A DNA stretch of 64,000 nt, taken from Nitrospiraceae bacterium (lineage in GTDB: Bacteria; Nitrospirota; Thermodesulfovibrionia; Thermodesulfovibrionales; UBA1546). Below the pieces are notes generated by a model. The model was not told the DNA's origin, made no database searches, and saw only the letters and a list, made by a program, of their open reading frames with translations. The position numbers were made by a program, and so were the translations under genes. The stretch spans positions 306,997 through 370,996 of the forward strand of contig JAJFTJ010000005.1 in NCBI GenBank assembly GCA_021373015.1, in the 5' to 3' direction. The stretch's first letter is position 1. Each line of letters starts with the position of its first letter. Shown piece after piece: positions 18,495-28,981 of this stretch.

Positions 18495-19592
18495 TCACAG
18501 TAGAACCAGATTATCACGATGTATAACTTCATCAGAATATCTATAACCAAGTATTATTTCGATATCAGAGGTTTTCTTGCCTTTGATCTTTTTTATTTCT
18601 GATGAAGAATAGTTTGCTATGCCTTTAGCAATGCGTTTTTCGTTTTCATCAATACAATAAACAGCATCCCCTATTTCAAATTTACCGGTTACTGATAAAA
18701 TCCCTGAAGGAAGAAGACTTTTACAATTTAAAACAAGCGCCTTAACAGCACCGGCATCAAGATTAATGCTGCCTTTTGCACGGCTTCCATCGACTATCCA
18801 ATTTTTTTTCGCAGATCTCCTGCACTTTATCGGCGAAAATTCAGTGCCTTGCAATTCGCCTTTTACAACAGAGAGCATGATCCCTGCTTTTTTGCCATTA
18901 ATTATATTTACAATAATTCCATTCTTAATAGCCATCTTTGCAGCAAGTATCTTTGAATACATTCCTCCTGTTCCCACGGCGCTGCCGGTACTGCCTGCTG
19001 TTTTTTCTATTTCTGCTGTGATTTTCTCTACCCTGTTAATCAGGACGGAATTAGCAGTTCTGTTTGGATCTGAAGAATAAAGTCCATCCACATCAGAAAG
19101 TATTATCAGTCTTTCAGCATCAGCCAGACCTGCAACTAAAGCAGCAAGGTTGTCGTTATCCCCGAATTTTATTTCGTCTGTTGCAACTGTGTCATTCTCG
19201 TTTATTATTGGAACAATAGCATATGAGATCAATGTTAGAAGTGTGTTCTTGGAATTAATATATCTTTTTCGATCTGCAATATCATCTCTTGTAAGAAGAA
19301 CCTGAGCTACTTTCTTTCCTAAGTCTCCAAAACTTTTCTCATAAGCCCACATCAAACTACTCTGTCCAACTGCTGCCGCAGCCTGTTTGAGCTGTATGTC
19401 TTTTGGTTTTTCCTTTAACCCCAGCTTAAACATACCTGCAGCAACAGCCCCTGATGATACAATCATAACCTCATAGCCCATTTTTATAAGCTCAGCTATG
19501 TCGGCAGTAATGACCGAGATGCGTTTTGTATCCAAGCCATTATTCCCATCAGTAAGAATATTGCTTCCTATTTTTACAACGATTCTTTTCAT
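18495..19592 (-). CDS. proB: Glutamate 5-kinase (with PUA domain)
   Basis: About 365 residues. ProB phosphorylates glutamate to gamma-glutamyl phosphate, the first step of proline synthesis. It has an N-terminal amino-acid kinase domain (VVKIGSNILTD, IVSSGAVAAGM, the FGDNDNLAALVA motif and SDVDGLYSSDP) and a C-terminal PUA domain (about 270-360, starting GSINLDAGAVKAL). The ATG at 19592 is preferred to the in-frame TTG two codons earlier. proA is not in the window. The family is typically feedback-inhibited by proline. Confidence 0.95.
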   Translation of the reverse strand: MKRIVVKIGSNILTDGNNGLDTKRISVITADIAELIKMGYEVMIVSSGAVAAGMFKLGLKEKPKDIQLKQAAAAVGQSSLMWAYEKSFGDLGKKVAQVLLTRDDIADRKRYINSKNTLLTLISYAIVPIINENDTVATDEIKFGDNDNLAALVAGLADAERLIILSDVDGLYSSDPNRTANSVLINRVEKITAEIEKTAGSTGSAVGTGGMYSKILAAKMAIKNGIIVNIINGKKAGIMLSVVKGELQGTEFSPIKCRRSAKKNWIVDGSRAKGSINLDAGAVKALVLNCKSLLPSGILSVTGKFEIGDAVYCIDENEKRIAKGIANYSSSEIKKIKGKKTSDIEIILGYRYSDEVIHRDNLVLL

Positions 19593-19697
19593 TTGCAAAA
19601 TTATACATCACATATGCACTAGTTGTCATCTGATATCAAAAATTAATAATTCAGACTGATTTCTTGAAATATTGAGATAATTAATTTAGTATAGACG

Positions 19698-22313
19698 ATG
19701 ATAAATATTATGCTTAAGAAGATTTTCGGAACAAAAAACGAGAGAGAACTAAAACGCCTTTGGCCTATAGTCGATCAAATTAACAAATTCGAACCAGTGA
19801 TTACTACCTTAACAGACAACCACCTAAAAGATAAAACTTTTGAGTTCAGAAAGAAACTGGAGCTTGGCGCTTCTTTAGATGAAATCCTTCCTGAGGCATT
19901 TGCAGTTGTCAGAGAAGTCTCCAGCAGAACACTAAAGATGAGGCACTTCGATGTACAACTTCTCGGTGGGATAGTGCTTCACGAAGGCAAAATCTCAGAA
20001 ATGAAAACAGGCGAAGGAAAAACGCTTGTGGCAACGCTCTCTGTTTATCTTAATGCACTCGAAGGCAGAGGAGTCCATGTTGTTACTGTAAATGATTACC
20101 TGGCAAGGAGAGATGCAAACTGGATGTCTCCGATATACAATTTTCTCGGCCTTAGCGTTGGAGTTATTGTGCATGGGCTCACAGACGAACAGAGACAGAC
20201 TCAATACAATTCAGATATTACTTATGGCACAAACAATGAGTTCGGTTTTGATTATCTCAGAGATAACATGAAATATGATCTCTCTCAATATGTCCAGAGA
20301 GAGCTTAATTACGCAATAGTTGATGAGGTTGACAGCATCCTGATTGATGAAGCCAGAACTCCTCTTATTATCTCAGGGCCTTCTGAAGACTCAACTGACA
20401 AATATTATAAGATTGACAAGATAATACCAAGGCTTAAAAAAAATATCGATTACACAATTGATGAAAAAGCAAAGACAGCTATTCTTACTGAAGAAGGCAA
20501 TATAAAAGTCGAAGGACTTCTTAATTCAGGCAATCTATATGACCCTGAAAACATAGAGTTGGTTCATCACGTTCTGCAGGGTTTAAAGGCTCATACGCTA
20601 TTTAGGAAAGATGTAGATTATATCGTCAAGGACGGAGAAGTAGTCATAGTTGACGAGTTCACAGGAAGGCTTATGCCTGGAAGACGCTGGAGCGACGGCC
20701 TTCATCAGGCAATCGAAGCCAAAGAAAACGTTAAGATAGAAAGTGAAAATCAGACTCTTGCAACAATAACATTCCAGAATTATTTCAGAATGTATAACAA
20801 ACTTGCAGGCATGACAGGCACTGCTGATACCGAGGCAGAGGAATTCAGCAAGATATACAATTTGGATGTTGCGGTTATACCGACAAACAAACAAATGATA
20901 AGAGCTGACTATCCAGACATGGTTTACAAATCAGAAAAAGGTAAATTCAACGCTGTAGTTAATGAGATTGCAGAATTGCACAAAAAAGGACAGCCTGTCT
21001 TGGTCGGCACAATCTCAATAGAAAAATCCGAGGTATTGAGCCAAATGCTGAAGAGAAAAGGAATCCCTCATTGTGTGCTTAATGCAAAATACCATGAGAA
21101 AGAGGCTGAGATAATAGCTCAGGCAGGCAGAAGCGGTTCTGTTACAATCGCAACAAACATGGCAGGACGAGGCACAGACATTATTTTAGGCGGAAACATT
21201 GAGGGGCTTGCAAAACAGCTTATCCTTGAGAAAAAAGATTACACAGATGAAGATTACAAAAATGCCTTACAGAAGGCAGCTGATATCTGCAGCATAGACA
21301 GGACTAATGTAGTGAATGCAGGAGGAGTCCATATTCTCGGAACTGAAAGGCATGAGTCAAGAAGAATTGATAACCAGCTCAGAGGCCGTTCAGGACGACA
21401 GGGTGACCCGGGTTCATCAAGGTTTTATTTATCACTTGAGGATGATCTCATGAGAATCTTCGGCTCAGACAGAATCTCGGGTATCATGACCAGATTGGGA
21501 ATGGACGAAGACATGCCAATAGAAAACCGCATGGTAACAAGGGCTATAGAAAACGCACAAAAACGAGTTGAGGCTCACAACTTTGACCTAAGAAAACATT
21601 TAATAGAATATGATGATGTGATGAATAAACAGAGAACGGAAATATATTCCTTTAGAAAAGAACTGCTTCAAGGAACAGATTTAAAAGAAAGAATCCATAC
21701 AATGATAGAGGATACCGTTGACGAGTTAGTGTTCATATACTGTCCTGACGAAGCTCATCCTGAGGAATGGGACACAAAAGGACTTCACGATGCAATTTAC
21801 GGCACATTTTCGTTTTCATTTACTCTCGCTTCAAAAACAAAAGAAGAAGCGAGAGAATCTGTTATCTCTGCAATCAAACAGGCATACGAAAATAAAGAGT
21901 CAGAAATAGGAAACGAATTGATGCGGTATATTGAAAAGATGATACTGCTTCAGGTTGTTGATACTCAATGGAAAGATCATCTTCTAGGAATGGACCACCT
22001 CAAAGAAGGCATTGGGTTAAGAGGATATGGACAGAGAGATCCACTCACTGAATATAAAAAAGAAGCATTTGAAGTCTTTGCAGACATGACAGACAGAATT
22101 TCGACAGAAGCATTGAGCAGAATATTTAAGGTTCAGGTCAGCAAGGAGGAACCAATAAGAAAGATTTCAAGAAAGCAGGAATTGGTATATAATCAGGGTG
22201 ATGGTTCAGGGACAAAACAGCCCTTGCAAAAAGGCAGAAAAGTCGGAAGAAACGATTCTTGCCCCTGTGGAAGCGGCAAAAAATTTAAAAAATGCTGTGG
22301 TATAAATGCCTAA
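19698..22313 (+). CDS. secA: Preprotein translocase ATPase SecA
   Basis: 871 residues, standard SecA length. It drives Sec-dependent export through SecYEG. It shows Walker [12 protein letters not shown], the [19 protein letters not shown] box, the [10 protein letters not shown] helicase motif, and the [13 protein letters not shown] region. The C-terminal zinc-binding tail [14 protein letters not shown] for SecB/ribosome contact is intact. Either ATG 19698 or ATG 19710 (MLKKIFG) could be the start; neither has a clear Shine-Dalgarno. The stop overlaps the next gene by 8 bp, making an unusual operon with a GGDEF protein and an MglA-type GTPase. Confidence 0.96.
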   Translation: MINIMLKKIFGTKNERELKRLWPIVDQINKFEPVITTLTDNHLKDKTFEFRKKLELGASLDEILPEAFAVVREVSSRTLKMRHFDVQLLGGIVLHEGKISEMKTGEGKTLVATLSVYLNALEGRGVHVVTVNDYLARRDANWMSPIYNFLGLSVGVIVHGLTDEQRQTQYNSDITYGTNNEFGFDYLRDNMKYDLSQYVQRELNYAIVDEVDSILIDEARTPLIISGPSEDSTDKYYKIDKIIPRLKKNIDYTIDEKAKTAILTEEGNIKVEGLLNSGNLYDPENIELVHHVLQGLKAHTLFRKDVDYIVKDGEVVIVDEFTGRLMPGRRWSDGLHQAIEAKENVKIESENQTLATITFQNYFRMYNKLAGMTGTADTEAEEFSKIYNLDVAVIPTNKQMIRADYPDMVYKSEKGKFNAVVNEIAELHKKGQPVLVGTISIEKSEVLSQMLKRKGIPHCVLNAKYHEKEAEIIAQAGRSGSVTIATNMAGRGTDIILGGNIEGLAKQLILEKKDYTDEDYKNALQKAADICSIDRTNVVNAGGVHILGTERHESRRIDNQLRGRSGRQGDPGSSRFYLSLEDDLMRIFGSDRISGIMTRLGMDEDMPIENRMVTRAIENAQKRVEAHNFDLRKHLIEYDDVMNKQRTEIYSFRKELLQGTDLKERIHTMIEDTVDELVFIYCPDEAHPEEWDTKGLHDAIYGTFSFSFTLASKTKEEARESVISAIKQAYENKESEIGNELMRYIEKMILLQVVDTQWKDHLLGMDHLKEGIGLRGYGQRDPLTEYKKEAFEVFADMTDRISTEALSRIFKVQVSKEEPIRKISRKQELVYNQGDGSGTKQPLQKGRKVGRNDSCPCGSGKKFKKCCGINA

Positions 22314-23703
22314 ACTATTTTTTATAGGACTAAGCTTCCCAAAAAAAGATTTTGAAGACCCCCTTTCAATAAAGGGGTTTGAAATTTTCAAATTCCGGTC
22401 AATAGACAATGCCCTTCCAAGAATAAATGACAGCATTAATGCAATAATAATTGAAAAAGAGCAGTACAAAAATCCATCTTTTAAAAATTTCGTAAAAATC
22501 TCAGATGAAATACCAAAGATTATAATTTCCTCTGACTATTCTTCAAAAGGCTTAAGTTTATGGTTAAAGACACCTCTTTCATATCCATTATATAACCCCT
22601 CAAAAAATGAACTGGTTCGCCATGTTAAGTTTATCCTGAAGCAGAACTCGATCAATCTTGAAAATAAGGAACTGAAAAAAGACCTTTATATTGCTAAAAA
22701 AGAAATATCTTTTTTTGAAGAAGTCGGCAAGATTCTGACATCATCAAAAAATTTGAACACTATCCTTGTGACAATAATGAATAAAACAAAAGATATGGTA
22801 GGCGCAGAAGCTTGGTCTGTGTTCTTGATAGACGAGGAAACTGGAGATCTGGTATTTGAACAGGCTGAATCCAACAAGAAAACATCGAAGATGGAAAAAT
22901 ACAGATTAAAGCAAGGAGAAGGAATTGCAGGCTGGGTTGCAAAAGAAGGAATACCACTGATTGTACCTAATGTAGCAGAAGACTCCAGATTCTCTCCAGA
23001 AATAGACAGAAAAATACATTTCAAAACCAAATCTTTGATGTGTGTTCCGATAAGAAGCAAGGACAAAATGATAGGAGTTCTGGAGGTAGTAAATAAAGCT
23101 GATGACAAGACGTTCATTCAAGATGACCTAAACTTGCTCATGAGACTTATAGATCAGGCTGCCCTCACTCTAGAGAAGACTTCTTTATATCACAAAATGG
23201 AAGAACTTGTTATTACTGATGATCTTACAAAACTATTCAACACCAGATATCTTAATCGAACTCTAGATATGGAAACCCATCGCTCAGACAGGTATAGAAC
23301 ATCTACCTCACTGATATTTATAGACATTGATTATTTCAAGCATATAAATGATGGACACGGCCATCTTGTAGGCAGTAAAATTCTTGTAGAAATGGGGCAG
23401 CTTATCATAAAAAATCTTAGAAGCATTGATATTGTGGCTCGTTATGGAGGGGATGAATTTGTTGTTGTTCTTCCTCAGACATCGCCAAAACACGCTGCAC
23501 AGACTGCAGAGAGAATAAGAGCTTCAGTTGAACAAAATGTTTTTCTTAAAAAAGAAGGATACTCTTTTAAAATGACTGCAAGTTTTGGTGTTGCATCATA
23601 TCCAGAAAGCGCAAAGACCAAGGAAGACCTCCTGAGGCTAGCTGATGAAGCAATGTACAGAGTAAAATACACTACACGAAATGGAGTTTATGCAATCTCG
23701 TAA
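22306..23703 (+). CDS. GAF-GGDEF diguanylate cyclase
   Basis: A 465-residue cytoplasmic signalling protein. Residues 1-105 form a receiver-like domain without an obvious phospho-acceptor Asp. After a coiled linker comes a GAF domain (about 140-285, with [12 protein letters not shown] and [18 protein letters not shown]). The C-terminal cyclase domain (about 300-465) has the intact active site RYGGDEF. The product-inhibition I-site RSID lies exactly five residues before GGDEF, so it is probably an active, feedback-inhibited c-di-GMP synthase. Placed between secA (8-bp overlap) and mglA (5-base gap). Confidence 0.92.
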   Translation: MPKLFFIGLSFPKKDFEDPLSIKGFEIFKFRSIDNALPRINDSINAIIIEKEQYKNPSFKNFVKISDEIPKIIISSDYSSKGLSLWLKTPLSYPLYNPSKNELVRHVKFILKQNSINLENKELKKDLYIAKKEISFFEEVGKILTSSKNLNTILVTIMNKTKDMVGAEAWSVFLIDEETGDLVFEQAESNKKTSKMEKYRLKQGEGIAGWVAKEGIPLIVPNVAEDSRFSPEIDRKIHFKTKSLMCVPIRSKDKMIGVLEVVNKADDKTFIQDDLNLLMRLIDQAALTLEKTSLYHKMEELVITDDLTKLFNTRYLNRTLDMETHRSDRYRTSTSLIFIDIDYFKHINDGHGHLVGSKILVEMGQLIIKNLRSIDIVARYGGDEFVVVLPQTSPKHAAQTAERIRASVEQNVFLKKEGYSFKMTASFGVASYPESAKTKEDLLRLADEAMYRVKYTTRNGVYAIS

Positions 23704-23708
23704 AAATC

Positions 23709-24845
23709 ATGACACTTTTTAATTATGCAAAAAAAGAACTTACATTAAAGGTTGTATATTACGGCCCCGGTCTGAGCGGGAAGACAACAAATCTTCAGCA
23801 CCTGCACTCTGCTTTAAAAGCTGACAAAAAAGGCAAGCTTATTTCACTCGCAACAGAGACTGACAGAACCCTGTTCTTTGATTTTCTTCCGATTGATCTC
23901 GGGAAGGTGAAAGATTTCACTATAAAATTCCAGTTATATACAGTTCCGGGACAGGTACGCTACAATGCTACAAGAAAGGTTGTGCTTAAGGGCGCTGATG
24001 CAGTTGTGTTTGTTGCTGATTCCCAGAAAGCCATGAGAGAAACTAATATTGATAGTTTTTCAAATATGCAGGAAAATTTCATCCTTAACAACATAGATCC
24101 TGACGATATTCCAATAATATTGCAGTATAACAAACGAGATTTATACGACATACTGACAGTTAATGAATTAAACAGCGATCTGAACATGTCCGATTATACA
24201 TACATTGAAGCAGAGGCTGTTAACGGCAAGGGAGTTCAGGAAACTTTTCAGGCAATAACCAAATTAATTCTAAAAAAGTTGTCTGATCAAAAACAGATAC
24301 TTTTTTCTGCTCCAAAAGAACAGCCAGTTGAAGCTGTTATTGAGAAAACTCCCGAAGAAGAAATTATAGAAGAGCAGTATGTTGAAGACATACCAGCTTA
24401 TGGCTCTGAAAAACCTTTGATTCTTTCAACCCGGCCTGAATTTGAAGACAACATTTACGAAGAGAAAAAGACTCAGAAGGACATAGAGGATGAATCACAA
24501 GAAACATCTAAAGAAAAACAAATAAAAGATAACAAACAGAAAGGGATCGACGAAAACGAAATAATAAAAGAAATATATGAGATAGAAAAAAAATCTCAGG
24601 ATTCATATAAAATGCATGTATCGGCTTTAGAGGAAACCCTTGCTTCGCAGGAAGAGAAACTGAACCTGATAATGGAGAAGCTCAAAGACATGAGCCAAGT
24701 TCTTATAAGCACCAGACTTGCTGTAAAAAACATCGCTGATCAACTTAAAGATTCCACAACCAAAAAACTAGCAGTCAATCCAGCTGACCTTTCTGAAGAA
24801 ATACCACCAGACAAAAAGAAAAGGAACAGATTCTGGTCCAAATAA
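23709..24845 (+). CDS. MglA-like small GTPase with long C-terminal extension
   Basis: 378 residues. The N-terminal ~195 residues are a bacterial Ras-like GTPase of the MglA family: P-loop GPGLSGKTTN, switch/G3 region YTVPGQVRYNATR, G4 YNKRDL. MglA proteins act as polarity switches for motility and pili. The remaining ~180 residues are acidic and Glu/Lys-rich, with a predicted coiled coil (ETLASQEEKLNLIMEKLKDM region) and a basic end (KKKRNRFWSK); canonical MglA stops near 195 aa. No MglB/roadblock GAP is adjacent. Coupling to a diguanylate cyclase suggests a shared surface-motility or polarity circuit. Confidence 0.88.
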   Translation: MTLFNYAKKELTLKVVYYGPGLSGKTTNLQHLHSALKADKKGKLISLATETDRTLFFDFLPIDLGKVKDFTIKFQLYTVPGQVRYNATRKVVLKGADAVVFVADSQKAMRETNIDSFSNMQENFILNNIDPDDIPIILQYNKRDLYDILTVNELNSDLNMSDYTYIEAEAVNGKGVQETFQAITKLILKKLSDQKQILFSAPKEQPVEAVIEKTPEEEIIEEQYVEDIPAYGSEKPLILSTRPEFEDNIYEEKKTQKDIEDESQETSKEKQIKDNKQKGIDENEIIKEIYEIEKKSQDSYKMHVSALEETLASQEEKLNLIMEKLKDMSQVLISTRLAVKNIADQLKDSTTKKLAVNPADLSEEIPPDKKKRNRFWSK

Positions 24846-24880
24846 TCTGTCCCCTGTTTATTTCAGAGCATACTACTGCA

Positions 24881-26566
24881 TTATTTATTATTTGTTTTAT
24901 TCTCTGATGCTGGCCTGCCAGACTTCAATTGAATTTCACGATTTCTCAGAACTGCACGTTTTATTTTCCCGCTCACAGTCTTTGGTAATTCGTCCATGAA
25001 TTCAATCTCTCTTGGATATTTATAAGGAGCAGTACGTGACTTTACAAATTTCTGGATATCCTTGATTAGATCATCAGATGGTTTATACCCAGGAGCTAAA
25101 ACAACAAATGCTTTTATAATCTCTCCGCGAACCGGATCGGGACTTGCAACAACAGCATTTTCAGCAACTGCAGGATGCTCAAGAACAACACTTTCCACTT
25201 CAAAAGGGCCAATTCTATAGCCTGATGCCTTGATTATGTCATCCCCTCTTCCTACAAAATAATAATAACCATCTTCATCCTTATAGGCCTTATCGCCGGT
25301 GTTATACCAGCCATTGTGAAATACTCTTGCGTTTTCTTCGGGATCCTCAATATATCCCTCGAAAATACCTGCTGGCCTTTTTGGATTAGATTTTAAACAT
25401 ATATAGCCGACTTCACCTGTGTGTACAGAATTAAGATCTTCATCGAGAATATCTATATTGATATCAGGTACAGGCTTGCCCATTGAACCAGGCTTTACTG
25501 ACATGAAAGAATAGTTTCCTACGAGAAGAGTGGATTCTGTCTGCCCATAGCCTTCTTGTATAACTTTTTTTGTAGCTTCCTGCCAGACTCTGATAACTTC
25601 AGGATTAAGGGGCTCGCCTGCAGATGTAAATCTTTTCAAGCCCGAATAATCATACTTCTTTAAGTCTTCCAATATCAGCATTCTATACACTGTTGGAGGG
25701 CCGCAGAAAATGGTAATTCCTTTTGTTGTGAGTAATTTGAGAGTTAGGTCTGGATTAAACCTGCCCTCTGCATTATGAACAAAAAGCGCTGTTCCTAAAA
25801 CCCATTGCCCATACAATCCCCATGCTGATTTAGCCCACCCAGTATCAGAAACAACCCAAATAATATCGTCTTTTGTTGCTCCATGCCACAGCGCTGCTGT
25901 CCTTAAATGTCCAATTGGATATGAACATACATGCTGAACCATTTTAGGATATTTTGTAGTTCCCGATGTAAAATAAATTAAAAAAGGATCTCTTGATAAT
26001 GTTTTCTCAATGTCATCAGGAGAAAGTTTGTCTGACGAATCTGAAGTTATTTTTTCATAACTACTCCAACTGCCTTGCTCGCTTCCAATAAGAATTTTAT
26101 GTTTTACGCTGTAGTTTCCTAAATTATTACATGCCTCATCCACCTTGGTAAAATTAGCTGCGTTTGTAACAACCACAGAAGCCTTGCCTTTTAAAAGTCT
26201 GTATTCAACATCTGCTGTTGACAGCATTACTGGAGCAGGCATGACAACAGCTCCAAGTTTATGACAACCAACAAGTATTGAATACCACTCAGGGATCCTT
26301 GGAAGCATAATTAAAACCCTGTCTCCCTTTTTAACACCAAGGTTTCTAAGCGCATTTGCAAAACGATTTGATGCAAGCGAAATATCCCTAAAGGTTAATT
26401 TATTTTCTTGTTCGCCGGTTGAACTGACCCAAAAAAGAGCAAGCTTTTTCTCATCTTCTGCCCAATGGTCGATTGCGTCAAATCCAAAATTAAAATATTC
26501 AGGAACTTCAAGCTTAAAATTTTTTTTGAGACCCTCATAATCATCCATCTTAAACGAAAAATTCAT
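24881..26566 (-). CDS. AMP-forming acyl-CoA synthetase
   Basis: About 561 residues of the ANL superfamily, closest in pattern to medium-chain (ACSM-like) or acetyl-CoA synthetases. It activates a carboxylic acid to its acyl-AMP and then acyl-CoA. Motifs: the P-loop-like YFTSGTTKYPKM, the A5 region GYGQTES, the hinge YNTGDKAYKDEDGYYYFVGR and the catalytic C-terminal Lys in KTVSGKIKRAVLR. The ATG at 26566 is chosen because AGGAGG lies 8 bases upstream; a TTG two codons earlier is too close to it. Substrate unknown. Monocistronic, convergent with the mglA operon. Confidence 0.9.
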   Translation of the reverse strand: MNFSFKMDDYEGLKKNFKLEVPEYFNFGFDAIDHWAEDEKKLALFWVSSTGEQENKLTFRDISLASNRFANALRNLGVKKGDRVLIMLPRIPEWYSILVGCHKLGAVVMPAPVMLSTADVEYRLLKGKASVVVTNAANFTKVDEACNNLGNYSVKHKILIGSEQGSWSSYEKITSDSSDKLSPDDIEKTLSRDPFLIYFTSGTTKYPKMVQHVCSYPIGHLRTAALWHGATKDDIIWVVSDTGWAKSAWGLYGQWVLGTALFVHNAEGRFNPDLTLKLLTTKGITIFCGPPTVYRMLILEDLKKYDYSGLKRFTSAGEPLNPEVIRVWQEATKKVIQEGYGQTESTLLVGNYSFMSVKPGSMGKPVPDINIDILDEDLNSVHTGEVGYICLKSNPKRPAGIFEGYIEDPEENARVFHNGWYNTGDKAYKDEDGYYYFVGRGDDIIKASGYRIGPFEVESVVLEHPAVAENAVVASPDPVRGEIIKAFVVLAPGYKPSDDLIKDIQKFVKSRTAPYKYPREIEFMDELPKTVSGKIKRAVLRNREIQLKSGRPASENKTNNK

Positions 26567-26713
26567 TTTCAATGCCTCCTGGATTGTCTGCTAAATAGCT
26601 ATCTATGTGTAATTTAAAGAATGTATATTTAAATATTTAGACCTCAGTTTGTCAAACAAAAAAATAAAATTAATGAAATTTAATAAAAATTTTGAGAAAA
26701 TTATTGCAAAAAA

Positions 26714-26789
26714 TGGCTCCCGGGGAGGGATTCGAACCCCCGACAGGGTGGTTAACAGCCACCTGCTCTGCCGACTGAGCTACCCGGGA
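26714..26789 (-). tRNA. tRNA-Asn (GTT)
   Basis: Full cloverleaf on the minus strand. The acceptor stem TCCCGGG pairs with CCCGGGA, the anticodon stem GGTGG/CCACC encloses the loop CTGTTAA (anticodon GTT), the T-arm contains GGTTCGAATCC, and the 3' CCA is encoded. 76 bases including CCA. Confidence 0.97.
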
Positions 26790-26866
26790 ATATTTTGCTA
26801 GTTAAATGGAGGTTTTTATTATATAAAAGAGATTCTATTCTGTCAAACTTTTACCATGGGGTCAGC

Positions 26867-26895
26867 TTGACATTGACTTTTGTTTTTAGTATGGT
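26867..26895 (+). promoter_or_regulatory. Sigma-70-like promoter of the secreted repeat protein
   Basis: TTGACA at 26867-26872, a 17-base spacer and TATGGT at 26890-26895. A strong purine-rich ribosome-binding site (AAAGGGGGG) follows before the ATG at 26933. Confidence 0.6.
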
Positions 26896-26932
26896 TAGTT
26901 TATCTGTAAGAACTTAGAATAAAGGGGGGTTC

Positions 26933-27373
26933 ATGAAAAAATCTTTTATTTTTCTTCTCTTGCTTTTGTCTATGTTAATCAATGTATCAGTGGCAGAGAA
27001 TGCCTACAGCGAATCAACAATCCAGCTTACAACAAAAGAAGGCATTGGTAATTTTATTGCTGATTCAAAGGGCATGGCGCTTTACTATTTTACAAAAGAT
27101 TCTCCAGGAGTAAGCGTTTGCGTTGAGGGCTGTCTTGAAAAATGGCCTATTTTTTATGCAGAAAAAATAGTTGTAGGAGCAGGATTAAAGGCAAAAGATT
27201 TCAACACAATTACCAGAGAAAACGGTAAAAAACAGACAACATTTAAGGGGTATCCCCTCTATTATTTCTTCAAAGACAAAAACCCAGGTGATACATTCGG
27301 ACAGGGAGTAAATAATGTCTGGTATGTTATAGACCCTAAGACCTTCAAACCAGAAGTTAAGGCTAAAAAATAG
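26933..27373 (+). CDS. Secreted repeat protein (COG4315/Lipoprotein_15-like)
   Basis: 146 residues with a clear Sec signal peptide (about residues 1-25). The mature part has two copies of the 'G-x-x-LYYF-x-K-D-x-PG' repeat: MALYYFTKDSPGVSVCVEGC and PLYYFFKDKNPGDTFGQG. This is the hallmark of the 'secreted repeat of unknown function' family. A Cys pair (VCVEGC) lies in the first repeat, followed by the conserved KWP. No lipobox is obvious. Function unknown; family members are periplasmic or surface proteins. Monocistronic, with its own promoter and terminator. Confidence 0.82.
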   Translation: MKKSFIFLLLLLSMLINVSVAENAYSESTIQLTTKEGIGNFIADSKGMALYYFTKDSPGVSVCVEGCLEKWPIFYAEKIVVGAGLKAKDFNTITRENGKKQTTFKGYPLYYFFKDKNPGDTFGQGVNNVWYVIDPKTFKPEVKAKK

Positions 27374-27388
27374 TTTCGACACTCCACA

Positions 27389-27408
27389 TGGGGGCTTTTA
27401 AGCCCCCA
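27389..27408 (+). terminator. Rho-independent terminator
   Basis: TGGGGGCTTTTAAGCCCCCA is a perfect hairpin followed by TAAAAAAA. The stem ends the secreted repeat gene and may also serve the minus-strand DsrE operon. Confidence 0.75.
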
Positions 27409-27445
27409 TAAAAAAATCAAATTCATCAATCGTTTGTTTTAATTT

Positions 27446-27616
27446 TCACCAGCATATTACTTTATCAAAGTAAAATACATCATCTATTATTTTTTCATAA
27501 GGCACTTTCTTTTTAGACAAGTCAATAACCTTAACCTCATTATCTTTCATATGAACGCTTACAACTCGGTCTGATAATTCTGTAGGTTCATCAATAAAAA
27601 TATACAATATTTTCAT
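27446..27616 (-). CDS. 56-residue hypothetical protein paired with DsrE-like gene
   Basis: A short frame starting MKILYIFIDE and ending FDKVICW. Its ATG overlaps the DsrE-like stop by 4 bp (ATGA), a strong sign of translation. The composition suggests one small alpha/beta fold with a single Cys in the penultimate C-W position. The family is not recognised. The partner and the alternating strand pattern hint at a truncated or divergent DsrH/TusB-like subunit, but this is only inference. Confidence 0.55.
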   Translation of the reverse strand: MKILYIFIDEPTELSDRVVSVHMKDNEVKVIDLSKKKVPYEKIIDDVFYFDKVICW

Positions 27617-27915
27617 AGCACTATAACCCTGTCAGCCTCATGCACCATAAGAGCATTATCATACTGACTGCCCATTACAATCCCTTCAGATACATTATCG
27701 ATAGATAATCCCATTTCAACAGCATCCTGACTGCAGACAAAAACTTTAACGCTCTCAAATTTATGCACTAATTTAAAAACTTGATTGTTTATCAGATTTA
27801 TACCCTTGTCCATTACAAAAATAATAACTTCATGCCCCTTTGATATGGCTGCACTTGTCATGCCCATAATATCATCCAGATGTCTGTCAGTATTAACTAA
27901 TATCCCGAGTTTCAT
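27613..27915 (-). CDS. DsrE/F-like family protein
   Basis: 100 residues with a DsrE-type Rossmann-like fold: MKLGILVNTDRHLDD, a helix, then HEVIIFVMDKGI, and the conserved Cys segment VFVCSQDAVEMGL, ending in HEADRVIVL. The family relays sulfur as a cysteine persulfide (TusBCD/DsrEFH) or has unknown redox roles. The Cys at the conserved position is present. It follows waaC after 34 bases and is coupled to a 56-residue partner. No tusA or dsrC is nearby, so a sulfur-relay role is plausible but unproven. Confidence 0.75.
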   Translation of the reverse strand: MKLGILVNTDRHLDDIMGMTSAAISKGHEVIIFVMDKGINLINNQVFKLVHKFESVKVFVCSQDAVEMGLSIDNVSEGIVMGSQYDNALMVHEADRVIVL

Positions 27916-27949
27916 ATTTTTAAAAATTTCGTGAATATTTTTTGATGTC

Positions 27950-28981
27950 TCAATGGTTAAATCGTTTCTCTATTGCATTTAATACATTCTCAACTTGAAT
28001 CATCTTCATACATTTAACATCTTTGCATTTTCTTTTATAGCAGGGCAAACATTCGATTTCTGCTCTAAAAACAAAATTACCTTTCCCATAGGGTCCTGTT
28101 TTTATGGGATTTGTAGGGCCGAAAACAGCAAATACAGGAACACCAAGTGCAACGGCAATATGCATCGGACCAGTATCATTGCTTACAATAAATTCTGAAT
28201 TTTTAATGATACCAATTAAATCACCAATATCAGTCTTGCCAGCAATTGATATCCCCTTATTCATAGATTTTTTTGATATATCCGCAGCAACGTCTATATC
28301 AGCTTCTCCCCCGACAATAATTGACTTGAGTCGTAATTTTGAGGCTAGTTCGCCAAATCTATCAGCTGGCCATTTTTTTGTTTCCCATCTGGCTCCTGGA
28401 ATAATGACAGCATATTTTTCGTTCTTAGGAATAATTTTTGATATATCAAATCTATTCTGTACAAATGGCAAATCAAAAGAAACATTACTTATGGGGCAGT
28501 CAAGAAACCCTGCTATTTTTAGATTCTTTTCAACTGCGTGTGAATTTAATTCAGTAATGACCTTATGTGTATAAAAAAGACTGCTTCCTTCTCTTGCATC
28601 TTTGAATCCAAGTCGTAACTTTGAACCGGTTAATGCTGTCAGTATCCCGCTTCTAAACAGTCCCTGAAGGTCTATTATGATATCGAACTTTTCTTTTCTG
28701 AGATTTTTAACCAAAGAAATAATTTCACTGAATGTGTTATTAATGCTGTTAATTTTTTTCCATTTATCTTTATTAATAATCCAAAGTTTGCTGATCATTG
28801 GATTGCCCTGCAGAATACCTTCAAGTCCTTTTGCTACCATCCAGTGGATTTCAGCTTTAGGAAATTTTTTGCTCACAGAGGTTAAAAAAGGAAGGCTATG
28901 CACAATATCCCCAAGAGAGCTGGGCTTTATTATAAGAATTTTTTGAGGATCTTTTTTAAAAATCAAAGGCTTTATGCCCAC
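27950..28981 (-). CDS. Lipopolysaccharide heptosyltransferase (GT9, WaaC-like)
   Basis: 343 residues, glycosyltransferase family 9. It adds heptose from ADP-heptose to the LPS inner core. Signatures are ILIIKPSSLGDIVHSLPFL at the N-terminus and FIVSNDTGPMHIAVALGVPVFAVFG in the nucleotide-binding half. A Cys-rich C-terminal segment (CLPCYKRKCKDVKCM) is common in this branch. The GTG start at 28981 overlaps the ferritin-like gene by 10 bp; a later TTG is also possible. Another heptosyltransferase is fused to GmhB at 46.9 kb, so the organism probably makes a heptose-containing LPS core. Confidence 0.87.
   Translation of the reverse strand: MGIKPLIFKKDPQKILIIKPSSLGDIVHSLPFLTSVSKKFPKAEIHWMVAKGLEGILQGNPMISKLWIINKDKWKKINSINNTFSEIISLVKNLRKEKFDIIIDLQGLFRSGILTALTGSKLRLGFKDAREGSSLFYTHKVITELNSHAVEKNLKIAGFLDCPISNVSFDLPFVQNRFDISKIIPKNEKYAVIIPGARWETKKWPADRFGELASKLRLKSIIVGGEADIDVAADISKKSMNKGISIAGKTDIGDLIGIIKNSEFIVSNDTGPMHIAVALGVPVFAVFGPTNPIKTGPYGKGNFVFRAEIECLPCYKRKCKDVKCMKMIQVENVLNAIEKRFNH

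Noticed and set aside
27389..27408. CRISPR-like repeat
   Set aside because: A single hairpin with no repetition; it is a terminator.
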